A stretch of DNA of 35,806 bases, taken from CAYOHP01 sp964403795 [NCBI: uncultured bacterium] (GTDB taxonomy: Bacteria > Muiribacteriota > UBA6191 > CAZXTJ01). This document shows positions 1 through 8,336 of the stretch, piece after piece. The stretch is taken from contig CAYOHP010000048.1 in the NCBI GenBank assembly GCA_964403795.1, positions 1 to 35,806 of the forward strand, in the 5' to 3' direction. Positions within the stretch are counted from its first letter, which is position 1. Every line of letters begins with the position of its first letter. The notes below the pieces were generated by a model. It saw nothing but the letters and a program-made list of their open reading frames with translations. It did no database searches and was not told where the DNA came from. Both the position numbers and the translations under genes were made by a program.

Positions 1-198
1 TGGAAGACCGGCCAGTTCTACGGCACCAGCTACTTCTGCGATCCCCGCGGCCAGTTCGTGGGCGAGGTCGGTAGCGAGACCCAGGAAGAGGTCATCGTCC
101 GCGATCTCGACTTCGACATGATCCGGGAGGTCCGGGCGACCTGGCAGTTCTTCCGGGATCGCCGCCCCGACAGCTACGAGGACCTGGTCGCTCCGTAG
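1..198 (+). CDS. pydC: Beta-ureidopropionase / N-carbamoyl amidohydrolase, C-terminal part (5' end outside window)
   Basis: The first 65 codons are open in frame 1 and end at TAG 196-198. The peptide has the C-terminal signature of nitrilase-fold N-carbamoyl-beta-alanine amidohydrolases: a FYGTSYFCDPRGQ stretch followed by the tail REVRATWQFFRDRRPDSYEDL. The family hydrolyses N-carbamoyl-beta-alanine to beta-alanine, CO2 and ammonia, the last step of reductive pyrimidine breakdown. The catalytic Glu-Lys-Cys triad lies upstream and cannot be checked. A dihydropyrimidinase, which makes its substrate, lies at 3679-5079 on the other strand and supports the call. N-carbamoylputrescine amidase is the main alternative, but the tail fits the ureidopropionase branch better. 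Confidence 0.8.
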   Translation, partial: WKTGQFYGTSYFCDPRGQFVGEVGSETQEEVIVRDLDFDMIREVRATWQFFRDRRPDSYEDLVAP

Positions 199-204
199 TC
201 GTGA

Positions 205-233
205 CCGGTCCGGGGGCAGGACCCCCGGACCGG
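205..233. terminator. Perfect 12-bp hairpin between convergent genes
   Basis: CCGGTCCGGGGG (205-216) and CCCCCGGACCGG (222-233) form a perfect 12-bp stem with a 5-base loop. It sits in the 43-base gap between the 3' ends of the ureidopropionase gene and the HAD gene. Neither side has a T-run, so it is not a textbook intrinsic terminator; a two-way terminator or 3'-end stabiliser is inferred from position. Confidence 0.5.
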
Positions 234-241
234 CCGACCAG

Positions 242-275
242 CTACCACCTGGGCCCGCGGAGTCCCAGGTGGTAG
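242..275. other. Perfect 12-bp inverted repeat spanning a stop codon
   Basis: CTACCACCTGGG (242-253) and CCCAGGTGGTAG (264-275) form a perfect 12-bp stem with a 10-base loop. It contains the last codons and the TAG stop of the HAD gene and starts 9 bases after the 205-233 hairpin. Together they make a tandem pair of strong hairpins at a convergent gene junction. Confidence 0.5.
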
Positions 276-1066
276 TCCCTGACCCAGGCGATCCCCGGAG
301 CGGGACGGTCGGGCTTGGGCGAGTGGCGGGTGTCCAGGAACACCATGACCGCCTCGGGGAAGGCCGCCTGCATGGCGTTCAGATTCCGCGGTTCGTTCTC
401 GAAGCAGGCGACCACGGCGCCCGCCTGGCGGAGCCGGGCGAAGACGCCCTTCTTGAACTCGGTGTCGTCGTCCTTGGCGTCGGGCTTCAGGATCAGCTCC
501 ACGCCGTCCCCGAGCGGGAACCCGTGGCGGCGCAGGCTCTCCTCGGTACCGCGGAGCATGTTGGGCACGTCCCGGCCCGTGAGGTAGACGATCCCCGCAC
601 CCGCGGCCCGCAGGGTGCGCACGTAGCGGGCGGCGTTCTCGTTGGGCGGGTCTTCCGCACACCAGGTATCGGTGAAGAACCGGGCCTGCCAGAAACCGGT
701 GGCGGCCTGGCGGGCTTCCGGATCCGCAATCCCCAGGGCATCGAGGTTGGCTCCCAGGTCGTAGGCCATGGCGTCGGGCTCGAGGGCCGCGAGCTTGGCC
801 GCCAGGCCGGGGAACCGGGAACCCAGGACGGGATCCTCAGGCAGGGTCCGCAGGATCGCCAGGGTCCTGGCCCCGGCGTCGAAGAGGGTGTCGTCGAGGT
901 CGAAGACCACCCGGGGGCGGAGTCCGGCGCGACGAGCCTCCATGACCGTGTCGACCACCCGCCAGAGCACCCTACGGTCGTGGACCTCTGCCCGGGCGGG
1001 AGAAAGGCCCAGGGCAGCCCAGGCAAGGGCCGGGAGGACCCAGCCTGCGATCCGGTTCTGCGTCAT
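242..1066 (-). CDS. Exported HAD-superfamily phosphatase
   Basis: A 274-residue protein opening with a signal peptide (MTQNRIAGWVLPALAWAALG, then SPARA). Motif I of the HAD fold is VVFDLDDTLFD, with both aspartates; motif II is the T of IVYLTGR; a lysine lies in LKPDAKDDD..FKKG; and FENEPRNLNAM supplies the late acidic motif. The arrangement recalls secreted class B/C acid phosphatases and 5'-nucleotidases, but the substrate cannot be read from sequence. ATG 1066 is chosen because GAGAGG lies 11 bases upstream and the signal peptide then starts cleanly; a longer reading frame to 1120 would overlap the kinase. It is the last gene of a minus-strand operon, 7 bases after the kinase stop. Next to dihydropyrimidinase, a role in nucleotide scavenging is possible but inferred. 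Confidence 0.8.
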   Translation of the reverse strand: MTQNRIAGWVLPALAWAALGLSPARAEVHDRRVLWRVVDTVMEARRAGLRPRVVFDLDDTLFDAGARTLAILRTLPEDPVLGSRFPGLAAKLAALEPDAMAYDLGANLDALGIADPEARQAATGFWQARFFTDTWCAEDPPNENAARYVRTLRAAGAGIVYLTGRDVPNMLRGTEESLRRHGFPLGDGVELILKPDAKDDDTEFKKGVFARLRQAGAVVACFENEPRNLNAMQAAFPEAVMVFLDTRHSPKPDRPAPGIAWVRDYHLGLRGPRW

Positions 1067-1073
1067 GGTTCGG

Positions 1074-3665
1074 CTACCTCTCGGGAGTCCCCGCGTCATC
1101 GGGCGGAGTCCGCCCGGCACTGTAGCGCCTGGTCGGGGCGAGGGTCTCCGCCTCGGCGATCAGGATCCCCCGGTCCGGCCAGCTCCCCCGCAAGCGCTCC
1201 GAGAGCGCGGGGAGGTCCTCGGCGATCCGGTCGAAGAGCTCCGTACCCTGTTCCCTGAGGGAACGCTCCCGGTGGTCGAGATCGGTCGCCGGGATGATGG
1301 AGGCGAGCAGCAGGAAGTTCACGACGACAGCTTCCCGCTGGGTCCTGGTCCGCTCCCGGCAGGCAACCAGGATCCGGTCGATCCATCGGAGCAGCCGGGA
1401 GAAGCGCAGGTCCTGGACCACGGCCCTGCCCATCGCGCTGGCGGCGAGGCTGTCGAAGACCCTGGCTCCGGCTCCCGGGTCCGAGAGGATCGCGACGCCC
1501 TCCTCGAGCAGCGTGTCCAGGACCGTCTCCCAGGGTATGCCGAGGTCGTGCCGGATGCCTGCCTCCGACATGGCCAGCCAGGCCCGGCCCAATCGACCCG
1601 CGGGAGTGGCAGGGAAGCGAGCCAAGCGGAGGCCCGGCGGGAGCGCCGCCATGACGCCGATGTGGGAGGCCCGGAGATCCATGCCCTCGAAAGTGGAGCG
1701 CAGCAGGGTGAGCACGAACTCCTGGTGCTCGGGCTCCTCGGCGAGGGACCTGGCGGCGGCCAGTTGGAGCCGACCTACTGCCAGGTGAGCGGCCTCGGTC
1801 CAGACCGCGACCGCGGCGCGGTCTCCTTCCCCCAGGCGGATCAGGGGCTGGAAGACGTTGCGGACGACCGTGAGCGTTTCGTCCTCGGGCGTCATCTGCA
1901 CTGCGGTGAAGAGGATGCTCCGGGCTCCCGGGGAGAGCCTGGGGCCTGTTCGCGGATCCAGGGCCGCATGCATCGCGGCTGCGGACTGCTCCAAGGCGGC
2001 CACCGCCGTCCTCCGCTCCTCCAGGGCCCGGGCCGCCCAGCCTGGGCCGAGCCGGACCGGCTCCCCGGGTCCCGAACCCAGGTAGCGGGCCAGGTCGGCA
2101 TCGGGGATGACCTCGATCGCATCCGGCCGGCGGCTCGTGTCTTGCGCCCAGGAGAAGGGAGCCTTCAGGCCGGCCTCGGAGAAGATCCGGTCCACCCTGG
2201 CCAGGGTCTCGTCGAACCGGTTCCCGGGAGCGCCGTTCTCCATGCGACGCAGGAGCCGTTGCAGGGCGGGGATCCGGAACGGTCCCGCTTCGAGGCGACC
2301 CGGGTCGTCGAGGTACTCCACCGCAGCGGGGTCCTCGCCCCGCTTGGACTCGAGCCATGAGAGGAGTTCGGCCTGGATCTCCCGCGCAGTCCGCTCCGGA
2401 TCCGGTGCGTCGAACCTCTCGGGCGGGATGGGGTCGTGCACCTCTCTCCCGGACCCCGGGTCGCGACCGCCAGGCTCCCGGTGGATCGCCAGGCCGAGGA
2501 CCAGGAGCGTCAGCATCAGCGATGCAGCCGCGGTCAAAGGGATGCTCCCGGGGCGCAGGCTCGACCGGGCCGGAGGCGCGGTCGGATCGGCGGGCGGCGC
2601 ATGGGGCGGACGGGTGGGCCTGACGGCAGGGTGGCGACCGGATCCCGGATTCGGGGTCGTCCGGTCGAGGGGGACGGCCCTGGATTCGGTGGGCGTGGAG
2701 CCGGGGTCACGCGACTCCGGGGCCATCCCGCGATCCGAGGGCTGCTCGGGTGCCGGCAACGCTCCGGAAGGTGCCCCGGGCTCGCCCCGGGAGGCGAGGA
2801 ACAGCTCCCGGAGGGCATCCCCGGCCGATCCGGGCCGGCCCTCCCGGGACTTGGCGACCATCGACCGGACCCAGGCCGAGAGGGTGACCGGGAAGCCGGG
2901 TAGGATCTCCGACAGGTCGTCGGGGGTCTTCATTTGCTGGAGCCGGAGCACTTCGTCGAGGCCCCGGCCCGCCATGGGATGAGTACCGGAGAGCAGCTGG
3001 TAGGCGACCAGCCCGACCGCATAGAGGTCGTCGGATGGATGGGGGAGATCACCCCGGATCTGCTGGGGTGACATGTAGAGCGGCGTCCCGAGCGTCGTCC
3101 CGGTGGCGGTGAGGGACCGCAAGTGGCTCTCGATCGAGGCCAGACCGAAGTCGAGGATCCGGATCCGTCCGTCGGCAGTGACCAGCAGGTTGGCGGGCTT
3201 CAGGTCCCGGTGGACGACGCCGATCCCGTGGACCGCCTCCAGGCCCTCGAGCACCGCCGCCAGGATCGGCACGACTTCGGCGGGCCGCATGCGCGGCAGC
3301 TGCGGCTGCAATGCCTCCTTCCCGGCCGCCTCGACCCGGGAGGCGAGGACTCGTGCCAGGCTTGTCCCTCCCTCGTCGGGCGAGACCATGAACAGGGTGT
3401 TCCCCAGGGTGCCGAACTCGAGGACCTTGACCACGTGGGGGTGGTCGAGCGCCGCCAGGATCCTCGCCTCCCGTTCGAAGCGAGCGGCCGCGGTCGGCTC
3501 CAGGGAGCGCTCGAGCCGGAGCACCTTGACCACCACGGTCCGGTCGAGCGCGTCCTGGCGGGCCCGGTAGACGACCCCCTGGGTCCCTTCGCCGAGCACG
3601 TCCAGGGGAGGGAACCGATGGATCAGCTCGGGCGGCAGCGTTTCCGCGAGGTCCGGTTCGGTCAC
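1074..3665 (-). CDS. Transmembrane Hanks-type serine/threonine protein kinase
   Basis: An 863-residue receptor-like kinase. The kinase domain covers about residues 18-290: glycine loop GEGTQG (25-30), ATP-binding Lys47 in VVVKVL, catalytic loop HRDLKPANLL (152-161), DFG (172-174), and SPQ (199-201) where APE is usual. A Pro-rich juxtamembrane linker (about 295-374) leads to one membrane helix near 375-394, and a 460-residue helical, Arg/Glu-rich C-terminal region presumably lies outside the cytoplasm. No known sensor domain was recognised there. All catalytic residues are present, so it should be active. It begins 13 bases after the dihydropyrimidinase stop and ends 7 bases before the HAD start, so it is co-transcribed with catabolic and exported genes. 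Its targets are unknown. Confidence 0.93.
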   Translation of the reverse strand: MTEPDLAETLPPELIHRFPPLDVLGEGTQGVVYRARQDALDRTVVVKVLRLERSLEPTAAARFEREARILAALDHPHVVKVLEFGTLGNTLFMVSPDEGGTSLARVLASRVEAAGKEALQPQLPRMRPAEVVPILAAVLEGLEAVHGIGVVHRDLKPANLLVTADGRIRILDFGLASIESHLRSLTATGTTLGTPLYMSPQQIRGDLPHPSDDLYAVGLVAYQLLSGTHPMAGRGLDEVLRLQQMKTPDDLSEILPGFPVTLSAWVRSMVAKSREGRPGSAGDALRELFLASRGEPGAPSGALPAPEQPSDRGMAPESRDPGSTPTESRAVPLDRTTPNPGSGRHPAVRPTRPPHAPPADPTAPPARSSLRPGSIPLTAAASLMLTLLVLGLAIHREPGGRDPGSGREVHDPIPPERFDAPDPERTAREIQAELLSWLESKRGEDPAAVEYLDDPGRLEAGPFRIPALQRLLRRMENGAPGNRFDETLARVDRIFSEAGLKAPFSWAQDTSRRPDAIEVIPDADLARYLGSGPGEPVRLGPGWAARALEERRTAVAALEQSAAAMHAALDPRTGPRLSPGARSILFTAVQMTPEDETLTVVRNVFQPLIRLGEGDRAAVAVWTEAAHLAVGRLQLAAARSLAEEPEHQEFVLTLLRSTFEGMDLRASHIGVMAALPPGLRLARFPATPAGRLGRAWLAMSEAGIRHDLGIPWETVLDTLLEEGVAILSDPGAGARVFDSLAASAMGRAVVQDLRFSRLLRWIDRILVACRERTRTQREAVVVNFLLLASIIPATDLDHRERSLREQGTELFDRIAEDLPALSERLRGSWPDRGILIAEAETLAPTRRYSAGRTPPDDAGTPER

Positions 3666-3678
3666 CCCGGGGAGGCGG

Positions 3679-5079
3679 TCAACCGCCGACGAAGCCGGAG
3701 TATCCGCCGCGCTTCAGGAACCGGCCGTGGCCCTTCTTCCCCTTGTACTTGCCCTTCTCGATCACCACGGTGCCCCGGGAGATCACCGTCTCGGTGAAGC
3801 CCTGGACCGTGATCCCCTCGTAGGTGTTGTAGTCCACCCGCATGTGGTGGGTAGCGGGATTGCCGACCCCGATCGTCTCCTTGCGTTCCGGGTCGAAGAT
3901 CACGATGTCGGCGTCCGAGCCCACCGCGATCGTCCCCTTGCGCGGGAAGAGCCCGAACATCTTGGCCGCCGCGGTGCTCGTGATCTCCACGAACTTGTTG
4001 AGCGAGATCCGCTTGCCGACGACGCCTCCGTTGTAGACGAGGCTCATCCGGTTCTCCACCCCGGGTGCTCCGTTGGGGATCTTCCCGAAGTCGTCGCGAC
4101 CCAGGACCTTCTGGTCCTTGAAGCAGAACGGGCAGTGGTCGGTGGAGACGGTGCAGAGGTCGCCGTACTGGAGCCCCCGCCACAGCTTGTCCTGGTTCCA
4201 CTTGTCGCGCAATGCGGGCGTCATCACGTACTTGGCGCCCTCGAAGTTCGGCTTCTCGTAGTAGGTGTAGTCGAGGAACAGGTACTGCGGGCAGGTCTCG
4301 GCGAAGGCGTGTACGCCGCGGTCGCGGGCCAAGGTGACCTGCTCGAGCGCGTCCGACGAGGAGAGGTGGACGATGTACACCGGGACTCCTGCCACCTCGG
4401 CGATGGAGATGGCCCGGTGCACGCCCTCGGCTTCCATGCGGGTGGGGCGGGTCAGGGCGTGCCACTTGGGCTCCCGCTTCCCCTCTGCCCGCGCCCGCTT
4501 CACGATCTCGTCGATCACGATCCCGTTCTCGGCGTGCATGCAGACCACGGTGCCGTCCTCGCCCGCCTTGCGCATGGCGCGGAAGATGGTGCCGTCGTCG
4601 ACGTAGAGGACCCCGGGATAGGCCATGAACATCTTGTAGGAGGTGACGCCCCGGTCCGCCAGGGACTTCATCTCCGAGAGTCGGCCGTCCTCCATGTCGG
4701 TGATGATCATGTGGAAGCCGTAGTCGATCGAGGTCTTGCCGTCGGCCTTTGCGTGCCAGGTGTCGAGGGCCTCGAAGGTCGACTTGCCCTTCTGCTGGAT
4801 GGCGAAGTCGATGAGGGTGGTGGTCCCCCCGAAGGCGGCGGCCCGGGTGCCGGTCTCGAAGTCGTCCGCCGAGACCGTTCCCCCGAAGGGCATGTCGAGG
4901 TGGGTGTGGGGGTCGATCCCGCCCGGGATCACCAGCTTGCCCTTGGCGTTGATGACCTTGTCGGCCGTGACCGGGAGGTCGGTGCCGATCATCCGCACCG
5001 TCTCGCCCTCGATGTATACGTCGGCGCGGTAGTCGTCGACGGCCGTCACGACCCGGCCGTTCTTGATCAGGATGGACAT
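3679..5079 (-). CDS. hydA: Dihydropyrimidinase / D-hydantoinase
   Basis: A 466-residue cyclic amidohydrolase that opens dihydrouracil or dihydrothymine to N-carbamoyl-beta-amino acids, the second step of reductive pyrimidine breakdown. The binuclear metal site is complete: HTH within IDPHTHLDMPFGG (H58, H60), the carbamylated lysine in GVTSYKMFMAYPG (K149), H182 in CMHAENG, a His in VYIVHLSS, and the Asp of STDHCPF. Length matches the family. ATG 5079 is chosen because the conserved N-terminus (MSILIKNGRVVTAVDDYRAD) starts there, behind GGCGGAG. It follows an exported-protein gene by 56 bases and precedes the kinase by 13. A ureidopropionase lies about 3.5 kb away on the other strand. No dihydropyrimidine dehydrogenase (PydA/PydX) is in view; hydantoinase activity is the alternative. 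Confidence 0.95.
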   Translation of the reverse strand: MSILIKNGRVVTAVDDYRADVYIEGETVRMIGTDLPVTADKVINAKGKLVIPGGIDPHTHLDMPFGGTVSADDFETGTRAAAFGGTTTLIDFAIQQKGKSTFEALDTWHAKADGKTSIDYGFHMIITDMEDGRLSEMKSLADRGVTSYKMFMAYPGVLYVDDGTIFRAMRKAGEDGTVVCMHAENGIVIDEIVKRARAEGKREPKWHALTRPTRMEAEGVHRAISIAEVAGVPVYIVHLSSSDALEQVTLARDRGVHAFAETCPQYLFLDYTYYEKPNFEGAKYVMTPALRDKWNQDKLWRGLQYGDLCTVSTDHCPFCFKDQKVLGRDDFGKIPNGAPGVENRMSLVYNGGVVGKRISLNKFVEITSTAAAKMFGLFPRKGTIAVGSDADIVIFDPERKETIGVGNPATHHMRVDYNTYEGITVQGFTETVISRGTVVIEKGKYKGKKGHGRFLKRGGYSGFVGG

Positions 5080-5135
5080 CGCTCCGCCTTTCGTCGGGAC
5101 CCCCGGGGCAGGTCGCGGCCCCACTGTGCCATGGC

Positions 5136-5798
5136 TCAGAAGTCGAAGTCGTCGAGATCGTCGAGCGGATCCTTGCCCGGGGGCGGGGACTTCGGCTGCG
5201 GCGGCTCCTTGGTCCCGGGCCCGGGCGGATCGACAGGTCGTACCGGTCGCTTGCCTACGGCCGGACGGGTCGGCTCCGGTGCTTCGAGCTGCTTCGGCCA
5301 GGCGGGTCCCGCGGCCGGGGGAGGAGCCCCCGACTTCCACGCCCGGAGGATCTCGAGGCGGGCCCGCCCGGGACGGCGGAACAGCGATTCGCTCCCCTCC
5401 GAGAGGGTCCAGGCACCCTGCGGGTCGCGGGCCAGGAAGAGGAGGATCTGCCGGTCGTCGGGGAGGTCCGACCAGGTCAGGGCTCTCGCCAGGTGGAGGA
5501 AGTGCCCGTTGCGCTTGCCGCGGATCGGCAGGAGAACCGTCTCGTACCCGAACTTGGGGGGCTGGGCGGGACCCTTGAAGACCTCCGCGTCCTTCACTCG
5601 GATCCGCTGGTAGCGGAACGGCATCGAGGGGTTCGATCCCGGTGCGTCCTCGTGTCCGCCGAGTTCGACGACCTTGGCGAGGAAGACCTTCGAGGCCTCG
5701 TCCCAGAGGGCCCGCTCCCCGCCCAGGGCGGGGAGGGAGGCGGCAGTGGCGGCAGCCAGCACCACGCCAAGTCCCGCGGTGCGGGGCGGAGCGATCAC
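5136..5798 (-). CDS. Exported protein of unknown function with acidic C-terminal tail
   Basis: A 220-residue protein not matched to a named family. The N-terminus (VIAPPRTAGLGVVLAAATAA) looks like a signal peptide, followed by a beta-rich region of about 120 residues (FLAKVVELGG, RIRVKDAEVFKG, GYETVLLPIRG, RQILLFLARD) resembling small exported beta proteins. The last 60 residues are Pro-rich and end in DPLDDLDDFDF. GTG 5798 is chosen because it overlaps the upstream stop as GTGA, implying translational coupling, and places the signal peptide at the N-terminus. The acidic ending resembles the N-terminal acidic segment of the exported TPR protein at 14360-16141. Confidence 0.7.
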   Translation of the reverse strand: MIAPPRTAGLGVVLAAATAASLPALGGERALWDEASKVFLAKVVELGGHEDAPGSNPSMPFRYQRIRVKDAEVFKGPAQPPKFGYETVLLPIRGKRNGHFLHLARALTWSDLPDDRQILLFLARDPQGAWTLSEGSESLFRRPGRARLEILRAWKSGAPPPAAGPAWPKQLEAPEPTRPAVGKRPVRPVDPPGPGTKEPPQPKSPPPGKDPLDDLDDFDF

Positions 5799-6604
5799 CG
5801 ATCGATCCGTGGCGGCTCGCCGGGCGGGGGAGGGAAGGGGCGGTGGAGCGTGGCCGAGAAGCGCGGCAGCACATGCTCCGGCTTCTCCCCGTAGGCGGTG
5901 ATCAGCACCCGGCCCGCCACCACGAAGGCCTGGGGGGCGCAGTGGCGCCGGCTGGCCGCGAAGGCCGGACCGGGCAGGCCCGGGAGCGGATCCCAATGGG
6001 GACACTCGGTCCCCAGGGACCGGGCTTGGCGCAGCGTCTCCCGGCGGGCCTCGGCCTCTCCTCCACCGGTGATCCGGACCCGCGCCGAGATGCCCGAGAA
6101 CTCGATCTCGATCGCGTCCTCTGGAGTACCGGCCTCGGCGTAGCGGATCCAGTCCCCGGACCGGGCGGCCTCGGCGAGCCGGGTCGTCCGGGCGAGGAGG
6201 TCGCCCGGCGATCCCGGTCCGCGCGCCTCGCCGTGGTGGAGGTCGCCATCGACCCAGAAGAGTGCGAGTCCGCCGTGGGGCAGCCGAGCGAAGCGACCCG
6301 GTCGGTCGCCGAGCCGGGGCGGCTGGGGTAGCGCCTCGCCCGCGGCCTTGGCCCGGAGGGTGGGGTGCATGCCTGCCCCCGGCTCGAGGGTCGCCCAGGT
6401 CCCGGCCGCGCCCGAGGACGCCGAGATCCGGGTCCAGGGCGTCGCCAGGGCGCCGGGATCGAGGGCCACCGGACGGGGGTTGTCGTGGAGGTCGGGGAGG
6501 GGAGCCACGGCCAGCGGCCCCCCGGCGAGGAGGACGAACGCCAGGAGCGGACCCGGGCGGGACCGCCGCGGCTTGGACCTCCAGGACGGATACGCGGGGA
6601 TCAC
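5795..6604 (-). CDS. Exported protein of unknown function
   Basis: A 269-residue protein from GTG 6604. A basic N-terminus (PSWRSKPRRSRPGP) runs into a hydrophobic core (LLAFVLLAGGPLAVA), a convincing signal peptide or anchor. The mature part has short beta-like stretches (GLALFWVDGD, IEIEFSGISARVRITGGG, APQAFVVAGRVLITAYG) and no motif I recognise. It is the first gene of the five-gene minus-strand operon and ends in a GTGA overlap with the next gene. Codons further upstream are open to 6850 but would run under the divergent cytochrome gene and displace the signal peptide, so the short form is preferred. Confidence 0.65.
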   Translation of the reverse strand: MIPAYPSWRSKPRRSRPGPLLAFVLLAGGPLAVAPLPDLHDNPRPVALDPGALATPWTRISASSGAAGTWATLEPGAGMHPTLRAKAAGEALPQPPRLGDRPGRFARLPHGGLALFWVDGDLHHGEARGPGSPGDLLARTTRLAEAARSGDWIRYAEAGTPEDAIEIEFSGISARVRITGGGEAEARRETLRQARSLGTECPHWDPLPGLPGPAFAASRRHCAPQAFVVAGRVLITAYGEKPEHVLPRFSATLHRPFPPPPGEPPRIDR

Positions 6605-6720
6605 GTCCCCGAGCGTACCCCGCCGGGGGGAGGTCCGGTGCGGCTTGCCTGGACTCCCTCGACCTGCCATCCTGGTTGGAATAGTCCCGGCGACGGACCC
6701 CGGACGTGGTGGAAGGCCCC

Positions 6721-7371
6721 ATGCGGATGGACAGAGCCATGCGAAGGTCGCGGGTCGCGTTGGTGGTGCTCTGCCTGTGGGGAGCCGGCTGCGGGGGCGC
6801 CGACGGGACCGGAGGCTCGGGCCAGGCCCTGGCAGGAGGCGGCACCGCACCGACCGCCGCGCCCGGCCCCGGCCGGGAGGACTGGAGCCGGGAGATGGTC
6901 GATCCCGCAGCCGGCAGCGATGCCGGCTCGGCCGGCTCCGACCATGCGGGTTCCTCGGCAGGGATGACGGCCGGCCTCGAAGGCCTGGCCCGCAAGCCGA
7001 TCGCCCCCGAGGAGTTCCAGGCGGCCATGCAGCGCAACCAGGACGCCATGAAGGCCTTGAAGCTGGCCCTGGACGGCAGGAACCAGGCAGCCGCCTTCCA
7101 GGCCCTCGACCAGCTCGCCAAGGACGCCGAGCACGCCATGGCCAGCGAGCCCGAGAAGAACGGGAGCCGCAAGGCCGCCTACCTGGCGCTGTTCGGCTCC
7201 CTGAAGGCCGCCTCCCAGGGCCTCCGGGGCGTGGTCAAGATGGAAGCCTGGAACGCGGTGCAGCCGGGATTCAACGTGATCGGCTCGACCTGTGCGTCCT
7301 GCCACCAGCAGTTCCGCCTGAGCCCGGAGGAACGGGCCCAGAAGAAGGCGCGGTCCACGACCGCTCCCTGA
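6721..7371 (+). CDS. Lipoprotein cytochrome c (c'-like, single haem)
   Basis: A 216-residue exported protein. The signal sequence (RRSRVALVVLCLWGAGC) ends in a lipobox-like WGAGC, then a Gly/Ala/Pro-rich linker of about 80 residues. The helical C-terminal domain (about 85-216) carries one haem-binding CASCH motif in GSTCASCHQQFRLS near its end, the layout of cytochrome c'/c556-type four-helix bundles. It probably serves as a periplasmic electron carrier or gas-binding protein anchored to a membrane. ATG 6721 has GGAAGG 5 bases upstream; ATG 6727 and GTG 6706 are alternatives. It diverges from the operon starting at 6604 and its last 101 bases overlap the opposite-strand gene ending at 7271. 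Confidence 0.8.
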   Translation: MRMDRAMRRSRVALVVLCLWGAGCGGADGTGGSGQALAGGGTAPTAAPGPGREDWSREMVDPAAGSDAGSAGSDHAGSSAGMTAGLEGLARKPIAPEEFQAAMQRNQDAMKALKLALDGRNQAAAFQALDQLAKDAEHAMASEPEKNGSRKAAYLALFGSLKAASQGLRGVVKMEAWNAVQPGFNVIGSTCASCHQQFRLSPEERAQKKARSTTAP

Positions 7372-8269
7372 ACCCTTCCTCCCCTTCGCAGGGGAGGAGC
7401 ATCCCGGCCGCATGCCGGCGGATGGCGGCTCGTTCGGCAGCGAAGGTCCCGGCCTCCCGGGTGAGGCGTCCCGAGACCGCGGCCACGAAGTCCTCGGGGT
7501 CGCCGGCGGCGAGACCGAGCGCAAAGCTGGCGTGCCGGACGTAGCGCTTGACCTCGGGGCGCTCCGAGACCCCCTCCAGGAACTCCGGGCGCGACCGGAG
7601 GAGATAGGGCTGCGAGGCGCCCCCGACGTAGGCGGCGAAGGCCCTCATCCAGGCGAGCTCGGGATCCGGGTCGCGAGTCGCAGCCTCGATCCGCTCCCGC
7701 TGCAGCAGCAGGTAGAGGAGCCCCAGACCCAGGTTCCAGCCGGGATCGCGGCGGATCTCCCCGGCGGTCGCGGCGACGGGACCGGGAGGCGGGACGGGAC
7801 GGAGTCCTCGCCGGCGCCAGGCGACCAGGGCGTCCTCGGCGGCTCCCGGAGAGACCATCACGAAGCCCCCGTCGCCGCGTTCGCTCGAGACCACCAGACT
7901 TCCGTCGGGACGGCGGTGCATGCCCCGACTCTCGATCCAGACCATGGCGGCGAGGATCCGCTCGAGGCGCGCCGCCAGCGGCACGCCGCCAGCCAACCCG
8001 CTCGACGGACCGCACTCCGGCACCGGAGGCAATCCGGGACTGGCGGCCAGGGAGCGGGCCATGTGACGGAGCAGTTCCTGGTGCCGGCCGGGAGGGTGGA
8101 GCACCGTCTCCGCCGCGTCCCGGGAGAGGCGGTGGAGGTCGGGCGGGTGGATCCGGCACTTCCCTAGGGCGCGGGCCGGGGCCGCGGCCAGGGCGAGCAC
8201 CGGGATCCCGGCCAACAGCACCCAGCGCCGGGTCGCGGGCGCATTCACGCCGGGAGGTGGAGGGGACAC
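7271..8269 (-). CDS. Lytic-transglycosylase-like (SLT-type) exported protein
   Basis: A 332-residue protein with an N-terminal export signal (ATRRWVLLAGIPVLALAAAPARA, with a twin-Arg resembling a Tat signal). The central region fits a diverged SLT/lysozyme-like fold: a candidate catalytic Glu in MVWIESRGM, the Ser/Gly block RGDGGFVMVSP where the family has S-x-GA-x-G-LMQ, WNLGLGLLYLL, and FAAYVGG. It would cleave peptidoglycan glycan strands, but motif drift leaves activity uncertain. GTG 8269 follows a GGGGGT stretch; GTG 8248 is an alternative, and an ATG at 8338 would overlap the divergent gene start. The last 33 codons lie antisense to the cytochrome gene and look like low-complexity read-through. 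Confidence 0.6.
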   Translation of the reverse strand: MSPPPPGVNAPATRRWVLLAGIPVLALAAAPARALGKCRIHPPDLHRLSRDAAETVLHPPGRHQELLRHMARSLAASPGLPPVPECGPSSGLAGGVPLAARLERILAAMVWIESRGMHRRPDGSLVVSSERGDGGFVMVSPGAAEDALVAWRRRGLRPVPPPGPVAATAGEIRRDPGWNLGLGLLYLLLQRERIEAATRDPDPELAWMRAFAAYVGGASQPYLLRSRPEFLEGVSERPEVKRYVRHASFALGLAAGDPEDFVAAVSGRLTREAGTFAAERAAIRRHAAGMLLPCEGEEGFRERSWTAPSSGPVPPGSGGTAGGRTHRSSRSR

Positions 8270-8336
8270 GCTGACCCCCAGGCTACCAGGGAGAGCCGGC
8301 TTGCGAGCCGGGGCCGCGGCTCGATAGCCTTCCTCC

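Noticed and set aside
768-2360. A 530-codon plus-strand frame under the kinase
   Set aside because: It is the complement of a clear kinase gene and has Arg/Gly/Pro-rich sequence without domain structure.
5628-5640. GGGGTTCGATCCC, which looks like a tRNA T-arm
   Set aside because: It lies inside the exported-protein gene on the minus strand, and no acceptor, D or anticodon stems can be built around it.
7179-8159. An alternative 326-codon minus-strand frame over the transglycosylase-like gene
   Set aside because: Its product is Arg/Pro/Gly-rich with no motif, whereas the chosen frame has a signal peptide and SLT-like blocks.
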